Origin: JBGSST01 sp041736915
GTDB taxonomy: Bacteria > Bdellovibrionota > FAC87 > UBA2466
Reading direction: 5' to 3'
DNA: 27,407 bases
NCBI GenBank assembly: GCA_041736915.1
Contig: JBGSST010000433.1
Coordinates: 1-27,407 of the forward strand
In this document: piece after piece, positions 13,283 through 21,232 of the stretch
How positions within the stretch are numbered: the stretch's first letter is position 1
How the letters are laid out: each line of letters begins with the position of its first letter
The notes under the pieces: model-generated
The model's input: the letters and a program-made list of their open reading frames with translations, nothing else
Told to the model about the DNA's origin: nothing
Databases searched by the model: none
Made by a program: the position numbers and the translations under genes

Positions 13283-13938
13283 AACGCGATCTTTATGTTT
13301 TTGATCTCGACGGCACGCTCGTCGATTCCTTCGGCATCTACTTCGACTGCCTTAAGGCCGTCTTCAATGAGTTTGGCAAAGACAAGGGAGTTTCGTTTCA
13401 CGACGAGCTTCGGTATCCGTCGCTCACCGAACCCCTGCCGAAGTTTCTCAGCGACTCTTTGGGAGAGCAGCACGGCGTGGCCGCGATGAAGCTGCTGCGC
13501 GAGATGTCGGTGGTGGATGCCCAGCGCACGCGCGCGTTCGACGGCATGCTCGACACGCTGGAACGATTGAAAAGCCGCGGCACCAAGATCGCCGTGTGGA
13601 CCAACCGCGATTTCCCGTCGGCAAGTCTCATCGTGGAGCATGCGGGGCTCAAGCCGTTTCTAGACGCTTTCATTTCCGGCAGCTGCGTGACGGACAAGAA
13701 GCCTAGCAACGAAGGCATGGGCAAGATCCTAACCCGGCACCCCTTCTCCACCGATCGCGTGGTGATGGTCGGCGACCACGAGCACGACGTGTGGGCCGCG
13801 AAAAAATCCGCGGTGCGCACGGTACGCGCCAGCTGGCATCGTTACTGGGACATCGCCCCGTGCACGGAAGCCGACCACCAGTTCTATAGCGTGGATGAGT
13901 TTTCTGCCTGGTCCAACGAGCCAACGCCGGAAATATAA
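13279..13938 (+). CDS. HAD-superfamily hydrolase, phosphoglycolate phosphatase-like
   Basis: A 219-residue cytoplasmic HAD phosphatase. Motif I is FDLDGTLVDS (nucleophile Asp9, acid Asp11), motif II is Thr108 in VWTNRD, motif III is the Lys pair at 140-141, and motif IV is GDHEHD (Asp166, Asp170). A helical cap follows motif I, as in the Gph/PGM subgroup. It removes phosphate from a small metabolite whose identity is unknown. The GTG at 13279 has a perfect AGGAGGT five bases upstream. Its TAA abuts the TAG of the convergent TPR gene with no bases between and no terminator. Confidence 0.9.
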   Translation: MKRDLYVFDLDGTLVDSFGIYFDCLKAVFNEFGKDKGVSFHDELRYPSLTEPLPKFLSDSLGEQHGVAAMKLLREMSVVDAQRTRAFDGMLDTLERLKSRGTKIAVWTNRDFPSASLIVEHAGLKPFLDAFISGSCVTDKKPSNEGMGKILTRHPFSTDRVVMVGDHEHDVWAAKKSAVRTVRASWHRYWDIAPCTEADHQFYSVDEFSAWSNEPTPEI

Positions 13939-15726
13939 CTAGTTCTGCTTGGCTTCCGAGCCGGTCTCTTCGCTTTTGGCCGACGGCAAGCGCGTGCGCT
14001 GTTCCATCGCCGCAAGCTTAGTCGCGACTTTCTTTTGAAGATCCTTGTCCTTTTTGGCGAACTGCACGGCCTTGCGATAGTAGTCGCCGGCTTTGGCGTA
14101 GTTTTCCTTGGACTGGTAGATATCACCCAGGTGGTCGAGGATGACCGGTTCTTCGGGCTGAATTTGCAGCGCCTTTTCTAGCTGCGCGACCGCGTCGTCG
14201 ACCTTGCCCTTCTTGAACAGTACCCAGCCTAGCGAGTCTTGGATGAACCCATCGTTTGGACGCAGGGAGATGGCCTTGCGGATCAGCATCTCCGCCTCAT
14301 CCAGGTTCTCGCCCATCTCGGCGTAGGTGTAGCCCAAGAAATTCAACGCGTGCGCGCTGTTTTCGTTCTTGGACAAAATCTTCTTCATGTTCTCTACGGC
14401 CTTTGGACGCTCGTTCAACTTCTCGTAAAGTGCGCCCTGGAAGTACAAAAGCTTTTCGTCGTTGTTATGCTTCTTCAAGCCGTCCTGAAGCACCGCCATG
14501 GCTTTTTTGTAGTCCTTCTGGCTCTCGTAGAAGGAAGCGTAAAGATCCCAGTACTCGACGACTTCGGGCATCTGCTTCGTCAGGCGCTTGCCGAGGTCGA
14601 GCCCTTCTTTGAACTTGCCGCGCTCGCGGTAGATGTAGCCCAGGTGCATCGAAGCCTCTTTATAGAACGAGGATTCCTTGGTGACCTTCTTCAGCTGTTC
14701 CACGGCGGCGTCGTACTTTTTGTTCTCTTCGTAAACCGCGCCCAGGTAAAAGCGAACGTTGTCGGCGGAAGGCTGTTCCTTGAGAATTTCGGTGAAACGG
14801 TCGGCCGCTTTCTCGTACTGTTTCAGCTCGAAGAAGATGAGGCCGATCTTCACGCGGGCCGTGTAGTCATCCGGCTCGACCTTTTCGTACTCGAGGAGTT
14901 CGCTCAGCGCTTTATCGTAGTCGTTCTTTTGCAGATACAGCTGAGCCAACCGTTTTTTGAAACGGCCCGTGCCCGAAATTCGGCTATAAGCCCGGATGGC
15001 GAGGTCGTTTTCGCCCAGCTTTTCGTGTAGCAGCCCTAACGCGGTTCCCGCCTCGACAAAGCTCGAGTGCAGCGTAAGGCACTTATCGAGATCGGCCTTC
15101 GCTTTTTCGGCGTCGTCCGCTTCGAGATAAATCTTGGCGCGATAGAAAAGCGACATGTAGTTGTCGGGGTTCTTTTCGTAAGCCTTGGTGAGCGTCGCGA
15201 CGCCCTCTTCTACTTTGCCACTTTCGGCCTGCACGATTCCGAGCAACAGCGGAGCCTTCATGCTGTCGGGATCGATCTCCATGATCGCTTTGTACTGTTC
15301 TTGCGCCTCATTGTATTTCTTCTGCGAGGCGTAGATGCCACCCATGGTGGCGCGGTACTCGGAGTTCTTGGGATCCTTTTCGATGGCCTTAACGCCGAAG
15401 CTTTCGGCGCGTTCGAACTGCGACAGGCGGAGTAGAATTTCCGCCATCTGGTGATTCAAAACTGGATTTTCGGTATCCGTGCGCAGGGCCGCCTCGGTCA
15501 ACGGCAAGGCCTCTTCGTACTTCCCTTCGAGCACGCGCTCGCGAGACTTCATGTAGTTGAGGTTAGCCGTGGCCCCGTCTTCCGGAGCGATTTCCGCCCT
15601 ATCGGACTCCGCATCGACCGCCGTCTTCTTCTGCGGAGCCGTTTTGCGGTCCGCGGCGAGCGAAAGGTCCGTGCTCAACACGGCGATTAGGATGAGGCTA
15701 AAAAAACGAATTTGTTTGCGCGTCAT
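13939..15726 (-). CDS. Exported tetratricopeptide-repeat protein
   Basis: A 595-residue protein. Residues 1-24 are a signal peptide (ending LSLAADR), so the protein acts in the periplasm or at the outer membrane. From about residue 55 to 575 it is a chain of TPR units, roughly fourteen or fifteen, with the usual A/G/Y/A/P pattern, for example YNEAQEQYKAIMEIDPDS and YAKAGDYYRKAVQFAKKD. The C-terminus is a short polar tail. TPR arrays are scaffolds that bind other proteins; no partner is evident. A 12-bp AGGGG/CCCCT inverted repeat lies just before the ATG. Its length and uninterrupted array suggest a complete gene. Confidence 0.9.
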   Translation of the reverse strand: MTRKQIRFFSLILIAVLSTDLSLAADRKTAPQKKTAVDAESDRAEIAPEDGATANLNYMKSRERVLEGKYEEALPLTEAALRTDTENPVLNHQMAEILLRLSQFERAESFGVKAIEKDPKNSEYRATMGGIYASQKKYNEAQEQYKAIMEIDPDSMKAPLLLGIVQAESGKVEEGVATLTKAYEKNPDNYMSLFYRAKIYLEADDAEKAKADLDKCLTLHSSFVEAGTALGLLHEKLGENDLAIRAYSRISGTGRFKKRLAQLYLQKNDYDKALSELLEYEKVEPDDYTARVKIGLIFFELKQYEKAADRFTEILKEQPSADNVRFYLGAVYEENKKYDAAVEQLKKVTKESSFYKEASMHLGYIYRERGKFKEGLDLGKRLTKQMPEVVEYWDLYASFYESQKDYKKAMAVLQDGLKKHNNDEKLLYFQGALYEKLNERPKAVENMKKILSKNENSAHALNFLGYTYAEMGENLDEAEMLIRKAISLRPNDGFIQDSLGWVLFKKGKVDDAVAQLEKALQIQPEEPVILDHLGDIYQSKENYAKAGDYYRKAVQFAKKDKDLQKKVATKLAAMEQRTRLPSAKSEETGSEAKQN

Positions 15727-15764
15727 ATATAGGGGTTCCCCTGTACTAGTCTCATCGGGAGAAT

Positions 15765-15784
15765 CCGGCTTTTGGTTGAGCCGG
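15765..15784 (-). terminator. Weak hairpin between the UbiB-family and TPR genes
   Basis: The arms CCGGCT (15765-15770) and AGCCGG (15779-15784) are perfectly complementary around an 8-base loop, just downstream of the UbiB-family stop. No T-run follows on the minus strand, so termination would be inefficient or the two genes are read together. Confidence 0.3.
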
Positions 15785-15792
15785 GGCCTGGC

Positions 15793-17205
15793 CTAAAACA
15801 GCCGGCGGATAAAACGCATGGGCGAGTACGAAGAGATCAAGCTTTTCGCCACGATGGGCGTGGCCACCTGGAAGACCGATATCTGGGGATCGAGAGAACG
15901 CGCGACCCCTTCAACGATGAGGCAGCTGCGAATCATCAGGACGTACCGATTTGGAATGTGCACGCCGTTGCTGCGGGCCACCGCCATTAAGCGGTTAAGC
16001 AGCACGTCGAGCTTCAGATTTTTAGTCCCCGACTTCTTTACGTCATCGAGCAGCGCCTGCACGTCTTTTTCGAACGCGGCGTATTTGGTCGTCTTGCTGG
16101 GCGTTCCCAGCTCGTAAAGATGCTGCGCTAGCTTTTCGCGATCGCGATTGAGCACGTCCATCAGAACCTTGAGAAACCGTCGCTTGTCGTCGGGCTCCAG
16201 CTGGCCCACCATGCCTAGGTCGATGAACCCGAGGCGCCCCTCCTCTTCCATGAAGAAGAGGTTTCCGGCGTGCGGATCGGCATGAAAAAAGCCGTGGTCG
16301 AAGATCTGCTCAAGCACGGCGGCGAGCGTTTTCTCGGCGGCGCGTTTGGCGGAGGTAGTTCCCTTTTTCATCTCGGAAACTTTGCTGCCGTGCATCGGCT
16401 CGAGCGCAATAACCCGCTCGGTCAAGAGTTCCGGGAAGTAGCGCGGGAACATGACGTCGTTGTTGTTGAACAGTGACCAGTAGTTCTTGCGGAAGCGGTC
16501 AATGTTCTTGGCCTCTTCGCGGTAGTCGATCTCGCGAAGCGTGGCCTCTTTGAAATCGTTAAAAATCTGTTTTAGCTGCAGCTTCGGGTACGCCACGTTC
16601 ACGGTGGCGGCCATCGACTCGAGAATGCTGATGTCGACGCGCACTAGCGCCCCCACCCCGGGCTTCTGCACCTTAAGGATGACGGGAGTTCCATCCTTCA
16701 GCACCGCGCGGTGAGTTTGGCTCAACGAAGCGGAAGCCAGCGCCTTGGTTTCGATCGATTGAAAAGCCTCTTTGAGGCGCTTGGCCCCCAGCTCTTGGCG
16801 CAGCAACTTTTGAATCTTGCGGTACGGAATCGGCGGCACGCGGTCAAAAAGAATCTTGAGCTCTTCGGCAACCGCTTCCCCCGAGATATCGGGCCGCGTG
16901 GCGAGCACCTGCCCCAGCTTAATGAACGTGGGGCCTAGCCTGATGAACAGACGGGCGAGGTTCTTGCCTAAAACACGGTCCATCGGCTTGGACGAGCCGG
17001 AGGGCAGACCGGACCATTGCAGGCCCCGCTTACCGACTTCGAGCCCCACCGACGCCAGGCTGCCCACCATGCCGTAGCGCGTACAAACGACCGCGATCTC
17101 GTTCAGGCGTAACGTAACGTCGATTGGTTTCGTCACTATACCTAGGAGCTTTCTGGCGAAATCCTTGGGCAGCGTGAAAGGCGGTTTGGTGATCTTCTTG
17201 GCCAT
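15793..17205 (-). CDS. ABC1/AarF/UbiB-family atypical kinase
   Basis: A 470-residue protein-kinase-like ATPase. Diagnostic elements are FIKLGQVLATRPD (KxGQ, 96-99), the Ala-rich ASASLSQTHRA nucleotide loop near 157-167, Lys178 in ILKVQKPG, the catalytic HADPHAGN (308-315) and IDLGMVG (328-334). Family members support ubiquinone synthesis or lipid handling; no ubi gene is nearby. It is shorter than E. coli UbiB and I see no pair of C-terminal membrane segments, so it may be soluble or peripheral. The ATG at 17205 has GGAGG upstream. It lies 66 bp before the TPR gene on the same strand. Confidence 0.92.
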   Translation of the reverse strand: MAKKITKPPFTLPKDFARKLLGIVTKPIDVTLRLNEIAVVCTRYGMVGSLASVGLEVGKRGLQWSGLPSGSSKPMDRVLGKNLARLFIRLGPTFIKLGQVLATRPDISGEAVAEELKILFDRVPPIPYRKIQKLLRQELGAKRLKEAFQSIETKALASASLSQTHRAVLKDGTPVILKVQKPGVGALVRVDISILESMAATVNVAYPKLQLKQIFNDFKEATLREIDYREEAKNIDRFRKNYWSLFNNNDVMFPRYFPELLTERVIALEPMHGSKVSEMKKGTTSAKRAAEKTLAAVLEQIFDHGFFHADPHAGNLFFMEEEGRLGFIDLGMVGQLEPDDKRRFLKVLMDVLNRDREKLAQHLYELGTPSKTTKYAAFEKDVQALLDDVKKSGTKNLKLDVLLNRLMAVARSNGVHIPNRYVLMIRSCLIVEGVARSLDPQISVFQVATPIVAKSLISSYSPMRFIRRLF

Positions 17206-17321
17206 CGCCTCCTTATCGACGATAACCCGTATTCCCTGAAGGGACGGTTCGCCAATTAGCAGTTGTTACTGAGGTTTTTGGAAGCGTTCATCTTTGCCCC
17301 CCTTTGCCGTAGAATGAAGGT

Positions 17322-18470
17322 ATGGAAAATTTCTTCTCGCTGCTCAGCAGCCAAGGAACCGACAAGATTGCCGCTATCGCCGAAGGCAGTATGGCGCTGG
17401 GGCTACTGTTGTGCTTTTTCTCGGGAATTCTGACCAGCCTGACTCCCTGTGTTTACCCGATGATTCCGGTTACGCTGAGTATCTTTGGCCGGTCGGCGCG
17501 CGAGGACCGCAAGGCGCGAACGTTTAGCCCCGCCACTTTCAAGCTTTCCGCCATCTACGTGGCGGGCATGTGCGCCACCTACTCCGTCATGGGACTCTTC
17601 GCCGGCATGACCGGATCGCTGTTCGGCCAGCTGCTACAAAGCTCGTGGATGCTTGGTTTCCTAGTGGTGCTGTTTACGGTTTTGGGGCTAGGCCAGGTTG
17701 GCATTTTTAAAGTTTCCTTGCCCCCGTCGATGCAAACGAAGCTGTCGCAGATTGGCGGCACGCAGAATCTGTGGGGCGTCTTCGTGATGGGTTTAGTCGC
17801 GGGGCTCGTCGTGAGCCCCTGCGTCGGCCCCGTGATCGCGGGGATTCTCGCCTTCGTGCTCAAGACCTCGGACGCGATGAAGGGGTTTCTCTATTTCTTC
17901 TCTTTCTCTCTCGGACTCGGCGTTCTTTTCCTCGTGATGGGCGCCTTCTCCGGCGTGCTGGCCAAGCTACCTCGTTCGGGCCCGTGGATGAGCGGCATCA
18001 ACTATTTTCTGGCCGCGATGATGTTCCTGGCGGCGGGCTACTACGCCGTTCTGTTCGCCAAGCAAACCGGCATCGTGAAAACTAGCGCCGAGTCGCAGGC
18101 TTCGCTCATCGAATGGCGCACGGATATCGACAAGGCCTTTGCCGAAGCAAAAGAAAAGAACCTACCCATCATGGTGGATTTTTCCGCCGAATGGTGTGCG
18201 GCGTGCCACGAGATCGATAAGCATGTGTTTCACGACCCCAAGTTCCTAGAGGCCATCAAGCACTACATTCCGTTGCGTCTGGACGTAACGGCCGAGAACG
18301 CGGAGAACGAGGCCAAGCTCAAAAAGTTCAAGGTCTACAGTCTTCCCTCCATCGTGTTCGTGAAGCCGGAAGGCATCATTCTCGACGAGCCGCGTATCAA
18401 CGGATTCATCCCGACGAATGACTTCCTTAAGGTGATGGATCTCGTGCGGCCGCTACCCAAAGTAGAGTAA
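17322..18470 (+). CDS. dsbD: DsbD-type thiol:disulfide interchange protein
   Basis: A 382-residue inner-membrane electron carrier that moves reducing power from cytoplasmic thioredoxin to the periplasm. The membrane domain carries the redox Cys43 (SLTPCVYPMIP) and Cys167 (VVSPCVGPVIAG) at the start of its two halves. Residues 255-382 are a periplasmic thioredoxin-like domain with WCAAC (291-295). The N-terminal alpha domain of E. coli DsbD is missing, so another periplasmic protein must receive the electrons. AAGG stands one base before the ATG. A weak promoter is possible (TTCATC 17287, TAGAAT 17310, 17-bp spacing). The substrate may be cytochrome c maturation or a TonB/receptor neighbour. 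Confidence 0.92.
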   Translation: MENFFSLLSSQGTDKIAAIAEGSMALGLLLCFFSGILTSLTPCVYPMIPVTLSIFGRSAREDRKARTFSPATFKLSAIYVAGMCATYSVMGLFAGMTGSLFGQLLQSSWMLGFLVVLFTVLGLGQVGIFKVSLPPSMQTKLSQIGGTQNLWGVFVMGLVAGLVVSPCVGPVIAGILAFVLKTSDAMKGFLYFFSFSLGLGVLFLVMGAFSGVLAKLPRSGPWMSGINYFLAAMMFLAAGYYAVLFAKQTGIVKTSAESQASLIEWRTDIDKAFAEAKEKNLPIMVDFSAEWCAACHEIDKHVFHDPKFLEAIKHYIPLRLDVTAENAENEAKLKKFKVYSLPSIVFVKPEGIILDEPRINGFIPTNDFLKVMDLVRPLPKVE

Positions 18471-18550
18471 CCGTTGGCTACTCAAGCACTTCCGTAACGC
18501 AGCAAGTCTTCTCTTCGTTTTTTTTTGGTTTCTTCCGATAAGCCACTTGA

Positions 18551-19597
18551 ATGGTGGTTCGTAATTACATGGAAGAATCGTCTCGGGTGAGCGTTCCCAT
18601 TTGGGGAACGTTTGTCGTCTCGATTCTATTGCACGTCTTGTTAATCCAGACGCGCCTCTTCGATTCCTCCACCGACGATAAAAATACGATCCCCGCGCCC
18701 ATCGAGATTGCCGAATTCACTCCCGAGATGATGACTCCGCCCGTCCCCCAGACGCCGGAGAAAAAGCAGGAAGCGCCGAAGCCCAAAACCAAGACGCGAG
18801 AAATGCGCATGGCGGAGACCGACAAAGCGGACAACAACAAGATCGATCCCAATGCGAAATTCCTGGGCGAGCGAAACCAGACGGTCGAGGAGCAGCTCAA
18901 AGCAAAACAGATTGATGACTTCCGCAGTGGCGACGGAACGGGCGCCAAGGGTTCGGTGAATGAGAAGCAGGCCTTCATCCCGCCGACCGCGGAGGAAGGC
19001 AAGCAGGCCCAAGAAGAGCCAGCCGTGCCCGATACGGAAGGCATGGGCATCACCGAGAACAAGCCCAAAGAAACCGCCGGCGTGAAGCGAAACTGGAAGA
19101 CGTTATCGCTGAAGGATTTGAGCGTGGGTGGGGACGGCAAAACGGCCTCCGCCAGCGACGATAACCTCGACGGTGTGAACAACGGCAACCGCACTATTTT
19201 GAGCACTAGAGAGTTCCGTTACTTCTCTTACTACCACCGCATCAAAGAGCTGCTACGGCAGCATTGGAAACCGTCGGTGGAGCAGAAGCTTTACAAGATG
19301 TGGGCGCGCGGTAACTCCGTGACTAAAGATGAGCTAGTCACCAGCTTACTCGTGCTGCTCGATACCAACGGAAAAATCCAAAAGATCTCCCGCACGACGA
19401 GCAGCGGTTTCGAAGAGCTCGACTCGGCGGCGATCGAAAGCTTCCACAAGGCCGGTCCGTTTCCCAATCCGCCTAAAGGAATCATCGAGGACGATGGATT
19501 CGTACGGATCAAGTGGGATTTCGTTCTGAAAACCGAAGCCAGCCCGCGCATTCAGTTTCAGTCCGCCGGCGCGGCTCCGCGCGGGGCCGACCGCTAG
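18551..19597 (+). CDS. TonB-family protein
   Basis: A 348-residue protein. Residues 17-34 (IWGTFVVSILLHVLLIQT) are the inner-membrane anchor. A long Pro/Glu/Lys-rich linker (about 60-100) and an acidic stretch follow, and residues 215-330 form a TonB C-terminal-like domain: HRIKELLRQHWKP, SLLVLLDTNGKIQKI and GFEELDSAAIESF. TonB proteins transmit proton-motive energy from ExbB/ExbD to outer-membrane receptors; those partners are not in the window. The ATG at 18551 is uncertain: an in-frame ATG at 18569 would leave the membrane segment intact. Its stop is one base from the stop of the convergent classical TonB. Confidence 0.82.
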   Translation: MVVRNYMEESSRVSVPIWGTFVVSILLHVLLIQTRLFDSSTDDKNTIPAPIEIAEFTPEMMTPPVPQTPEKKQEAPKPKTKTREMRMAETDKADNNKIDPNAKFLGERNQTVEEQLKAKQIDDFRSGDGTGAKGSVNEKQAFIPPTAEEGKQAQEEPAVPDTEGMGITENKPKETAGVKRNWKTLSLKDLSVGGDGKTASASDDNLDGVNNGNRTILSTREFRYFSYYHRIKELLRQHWKPSVEQKLYKMWARGNSVTKDELVTSLLVLLDTNGKIQKISRTTSSGFEELDSAAIESFHKAGPFPNPPKGIIEDDGFVRIKWDFVLKTEASPRIQFQSAGAAPRGADR

Positions 19598-19598
19598 G

Positions 19599-20141
19599 TC
19601 ACTCTTCGATCCGGAAACGGATTGGCACGGAGACGGACTTCGGTAGCTCATCCCCCAGCTTCCAGCGCGCCGCCGCTTCGATAGCGGCGCGATCCAACGC
19701 GGAATAACCCGACGACGAAACCAGCTCAATTTCCCCTACCCGACCATTCGCCTGCTGGCGCAGCTTGAGCACTACGGTGCCCTCGTGCCCCTTTTGCAGC
19801 GACGACGCCGGATACTGCGGAGCGGGATTGCCGAGCGACAACACTTGGGAAAAAGGTACGGTGACTCCGGCGCCCAACGGTTCACCCGGTGCGGCGTCCG
19901 CTTTGGGAGTTGCCGCGGAAGCATCGTTTTCGGCACCCGGAACGGAAGTCGAAGGCAGCACGGCGGGGGCCCGACGTGGGGGCGTGGCAACGTCGGGGCC
20001 AGGGGATTCTCCCTTGGGCGGCCACAGATCGACGTAGTTCAACTTCAGTCGCGGCCGCACGGCCGGCAACGTGAAGAGCAATGCGCCCAGCACGAACAAG
20101 ATGCCGTGCAAGACGACCGAACTGGCAATGGCTCTGGTCAC
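19599..20141 (-). CDS. tonB: TonB energy-transducing protein
   Basis: A 180-residue TonB: N-terminal membrane segment (SSVVLHGILFVLGALLFTL), an Ala/Pro-rich periplasmic linker, then the C-terminal domain with PQYPASSLQKGHEGTVVLK, GRVGEIELVSSSGYSALDRA and AIEAAARWK, the family hallmark. It should contact the TonB box of the receptor two genes upstream. I chose GTG 20141 because it overlaps the upstream TGA (GTGA), has GAGGAA two bases before it, and leaves the expected short N-terminus; an ATG at 20165 is the alternative. It is the third gene of the receptor operon. Confidence 0.9.
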   Translation of the reverse strand: MTRAIASSVVLHGILFVLGALLFTLPAVRPRLKLNYVDLWPPKGESPGPDVATPPRRAPAVLPSTSVPGAENDASAATPKADAAPGEPLGAGVTVPFSQVLSLGNPAPQYPASSLQKGHEGTVVLKLRQQANGRVGEIELVSSSGYSALDRAAIEAAARWKLGDELPKSVSVPIRFRIEE

Positions 20142-21232
20142 GGTTCCTCGATCTCCATTTCCCAAACGGGAAGCTCTAGGGGGATCGTACGCACTAACTT
20201 CAACTCGTCCACCGAGAACTCTTGAATCGCCGGTTGGGCCTTGCGGCGATCGGATAGGTACAGGCGATTGCGTTGGCGATCGAGGTGCAACCGTACGAGA
20301 TCGTAACCGTCGGTTCCCATCAGTTGGCGCTCCACGAGGCCGGTCGCTACGTTGAACTGTACCAGCTTCGTACTGGGCTTCGAAATGAGCGCCACCCCGC
20401 GGTTCTCGTCGAGAATCTCGAAATCGATTAGGTCGCCGCCCAGCGTTTGCTCGGTTATCACCATCCGCTCGCTGCGTTCGCCCGCCACGTTCAACAGCTC
20501 GATGCCGCCGTCATTCGCGGCGATGGAGCCTAAGTGGCCCGCCGTCCCCACGTAAAGGTTGCCCTGCCGATCGCGCTTGAACGCGGTAACCGGGTTAGTG
20601 GCGAGCAGCGGAAACGTTCGCACCTCGCCCGACGGCCGCACCATTGCGATTAGCGACGACTCGCTGGGCACGATACGGTCCTTCAAACGCTGCACGGTCA
20701 CCCACACATCGGGCCCCACGGTAGTCAGCATCATCATGTCCGGAATGGCGGGAGCCCCGCCCTCGGTAAAGGCTAGCTCGGCGAGCGAGATCGCCGTCTT
20801 GGTATTGGTCACGACGTTCCACCGTAGCAGCTCGCTCTCTCCTCGCTGGCTCACCCACAGCTCGTCTCCCCGAAACAGCACGTCTTGCGGATTTGCCCCT
20901 TTCTTGAGGCCGGTCTGCGCCAAGATGGTGTTGCGTCCTTTACCGAGTACGTAGAGCGAATCTTGACCGAAACGATTGATCACCACCGTTTTTCCCACCG
21001 AGGCGAACGATCGCACCGTGGCGTCGGAGTGAATGGGCAAAACGGGGGTCAAAGTAAGCGCGGGGCCGCCAATGGCTAGAAGATCCAAACGGCCGGCGCC
21101 GTCGTTCCCGGCCGCCAGCAATAGCCGGGGACCTTCGGGATAAACGACGAGCGGATAGCCCGTATTGCCAACCTTGGGGGAGTGGCAGGCGGCCAGTACG
21201 AATGACGATGCGATTAAAAAACGTACGACCAC
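20138..21232 (-). CDS. Lipoprotein with beta-propeller repeats
   Basis: A 364-residue protein starting with GTG at 21232. The signal peptide ends in LAAC (13-16), a good lipobox, so Cys16 is lipidated and the protein is anchored in a membrane. The mature part has blade-like repeats ending in strands such as DELWVSQRGESELLRW, GNLYVGTAGHLGSI and NRLYLSDRR, typical of YVTN/NHL-type six- or seven-blade propellers. Its gene overlaps the receptor gene by 19 bp and the tonB gene by 4 bp. The likely role is capture or hand-over of the receptor's substrate; the ligand is unknown. Confidence 0.85.
   Translation of the reverse strand: MVVRFLIASSFVLAACHSPKVGNTGYPLVVYPEGPRLLLAAGNDGAGRLDLLAIGGPALTLTPVLPIHSDATVRSFASVGKTVVINRFGQDSLYVLGKGRNTILAQTGLKKGANPQDVLFRGDELWVSQRGESELLRWNVVTNTKTAISLAELAFTEGGAPAIPDMMMLTTVGPDVWVTVQRLKDRIVPSESSLIAMVRPSGEVRTFPLLATNPVTAFKRDRQGNLYVGTAGHLGSIAANDGGIELLNVAGERSERMVITEQTLGGDLIDFEILDENRGVALISKPSTKLVQFNVATGLVERQLMGTDGYDLVRLHLDRQRNRLYLSDRRKAQPAIQEFSVDELKLVRTIPLELPVWEMEIEEP

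Noticed and set aside
14239..15030. A 263-codon plus-strand frame opposite the TPR gene
   Set aside because: Its Leu/Val-rich translation mirrors the periodic TPR codons on the other strand; the TPR reading is unambiguous.
18518..18526. Run of nine Ts after dsbD as a terminator
   Set aside because: No convincing stem precedes it, so it is only a T-run.
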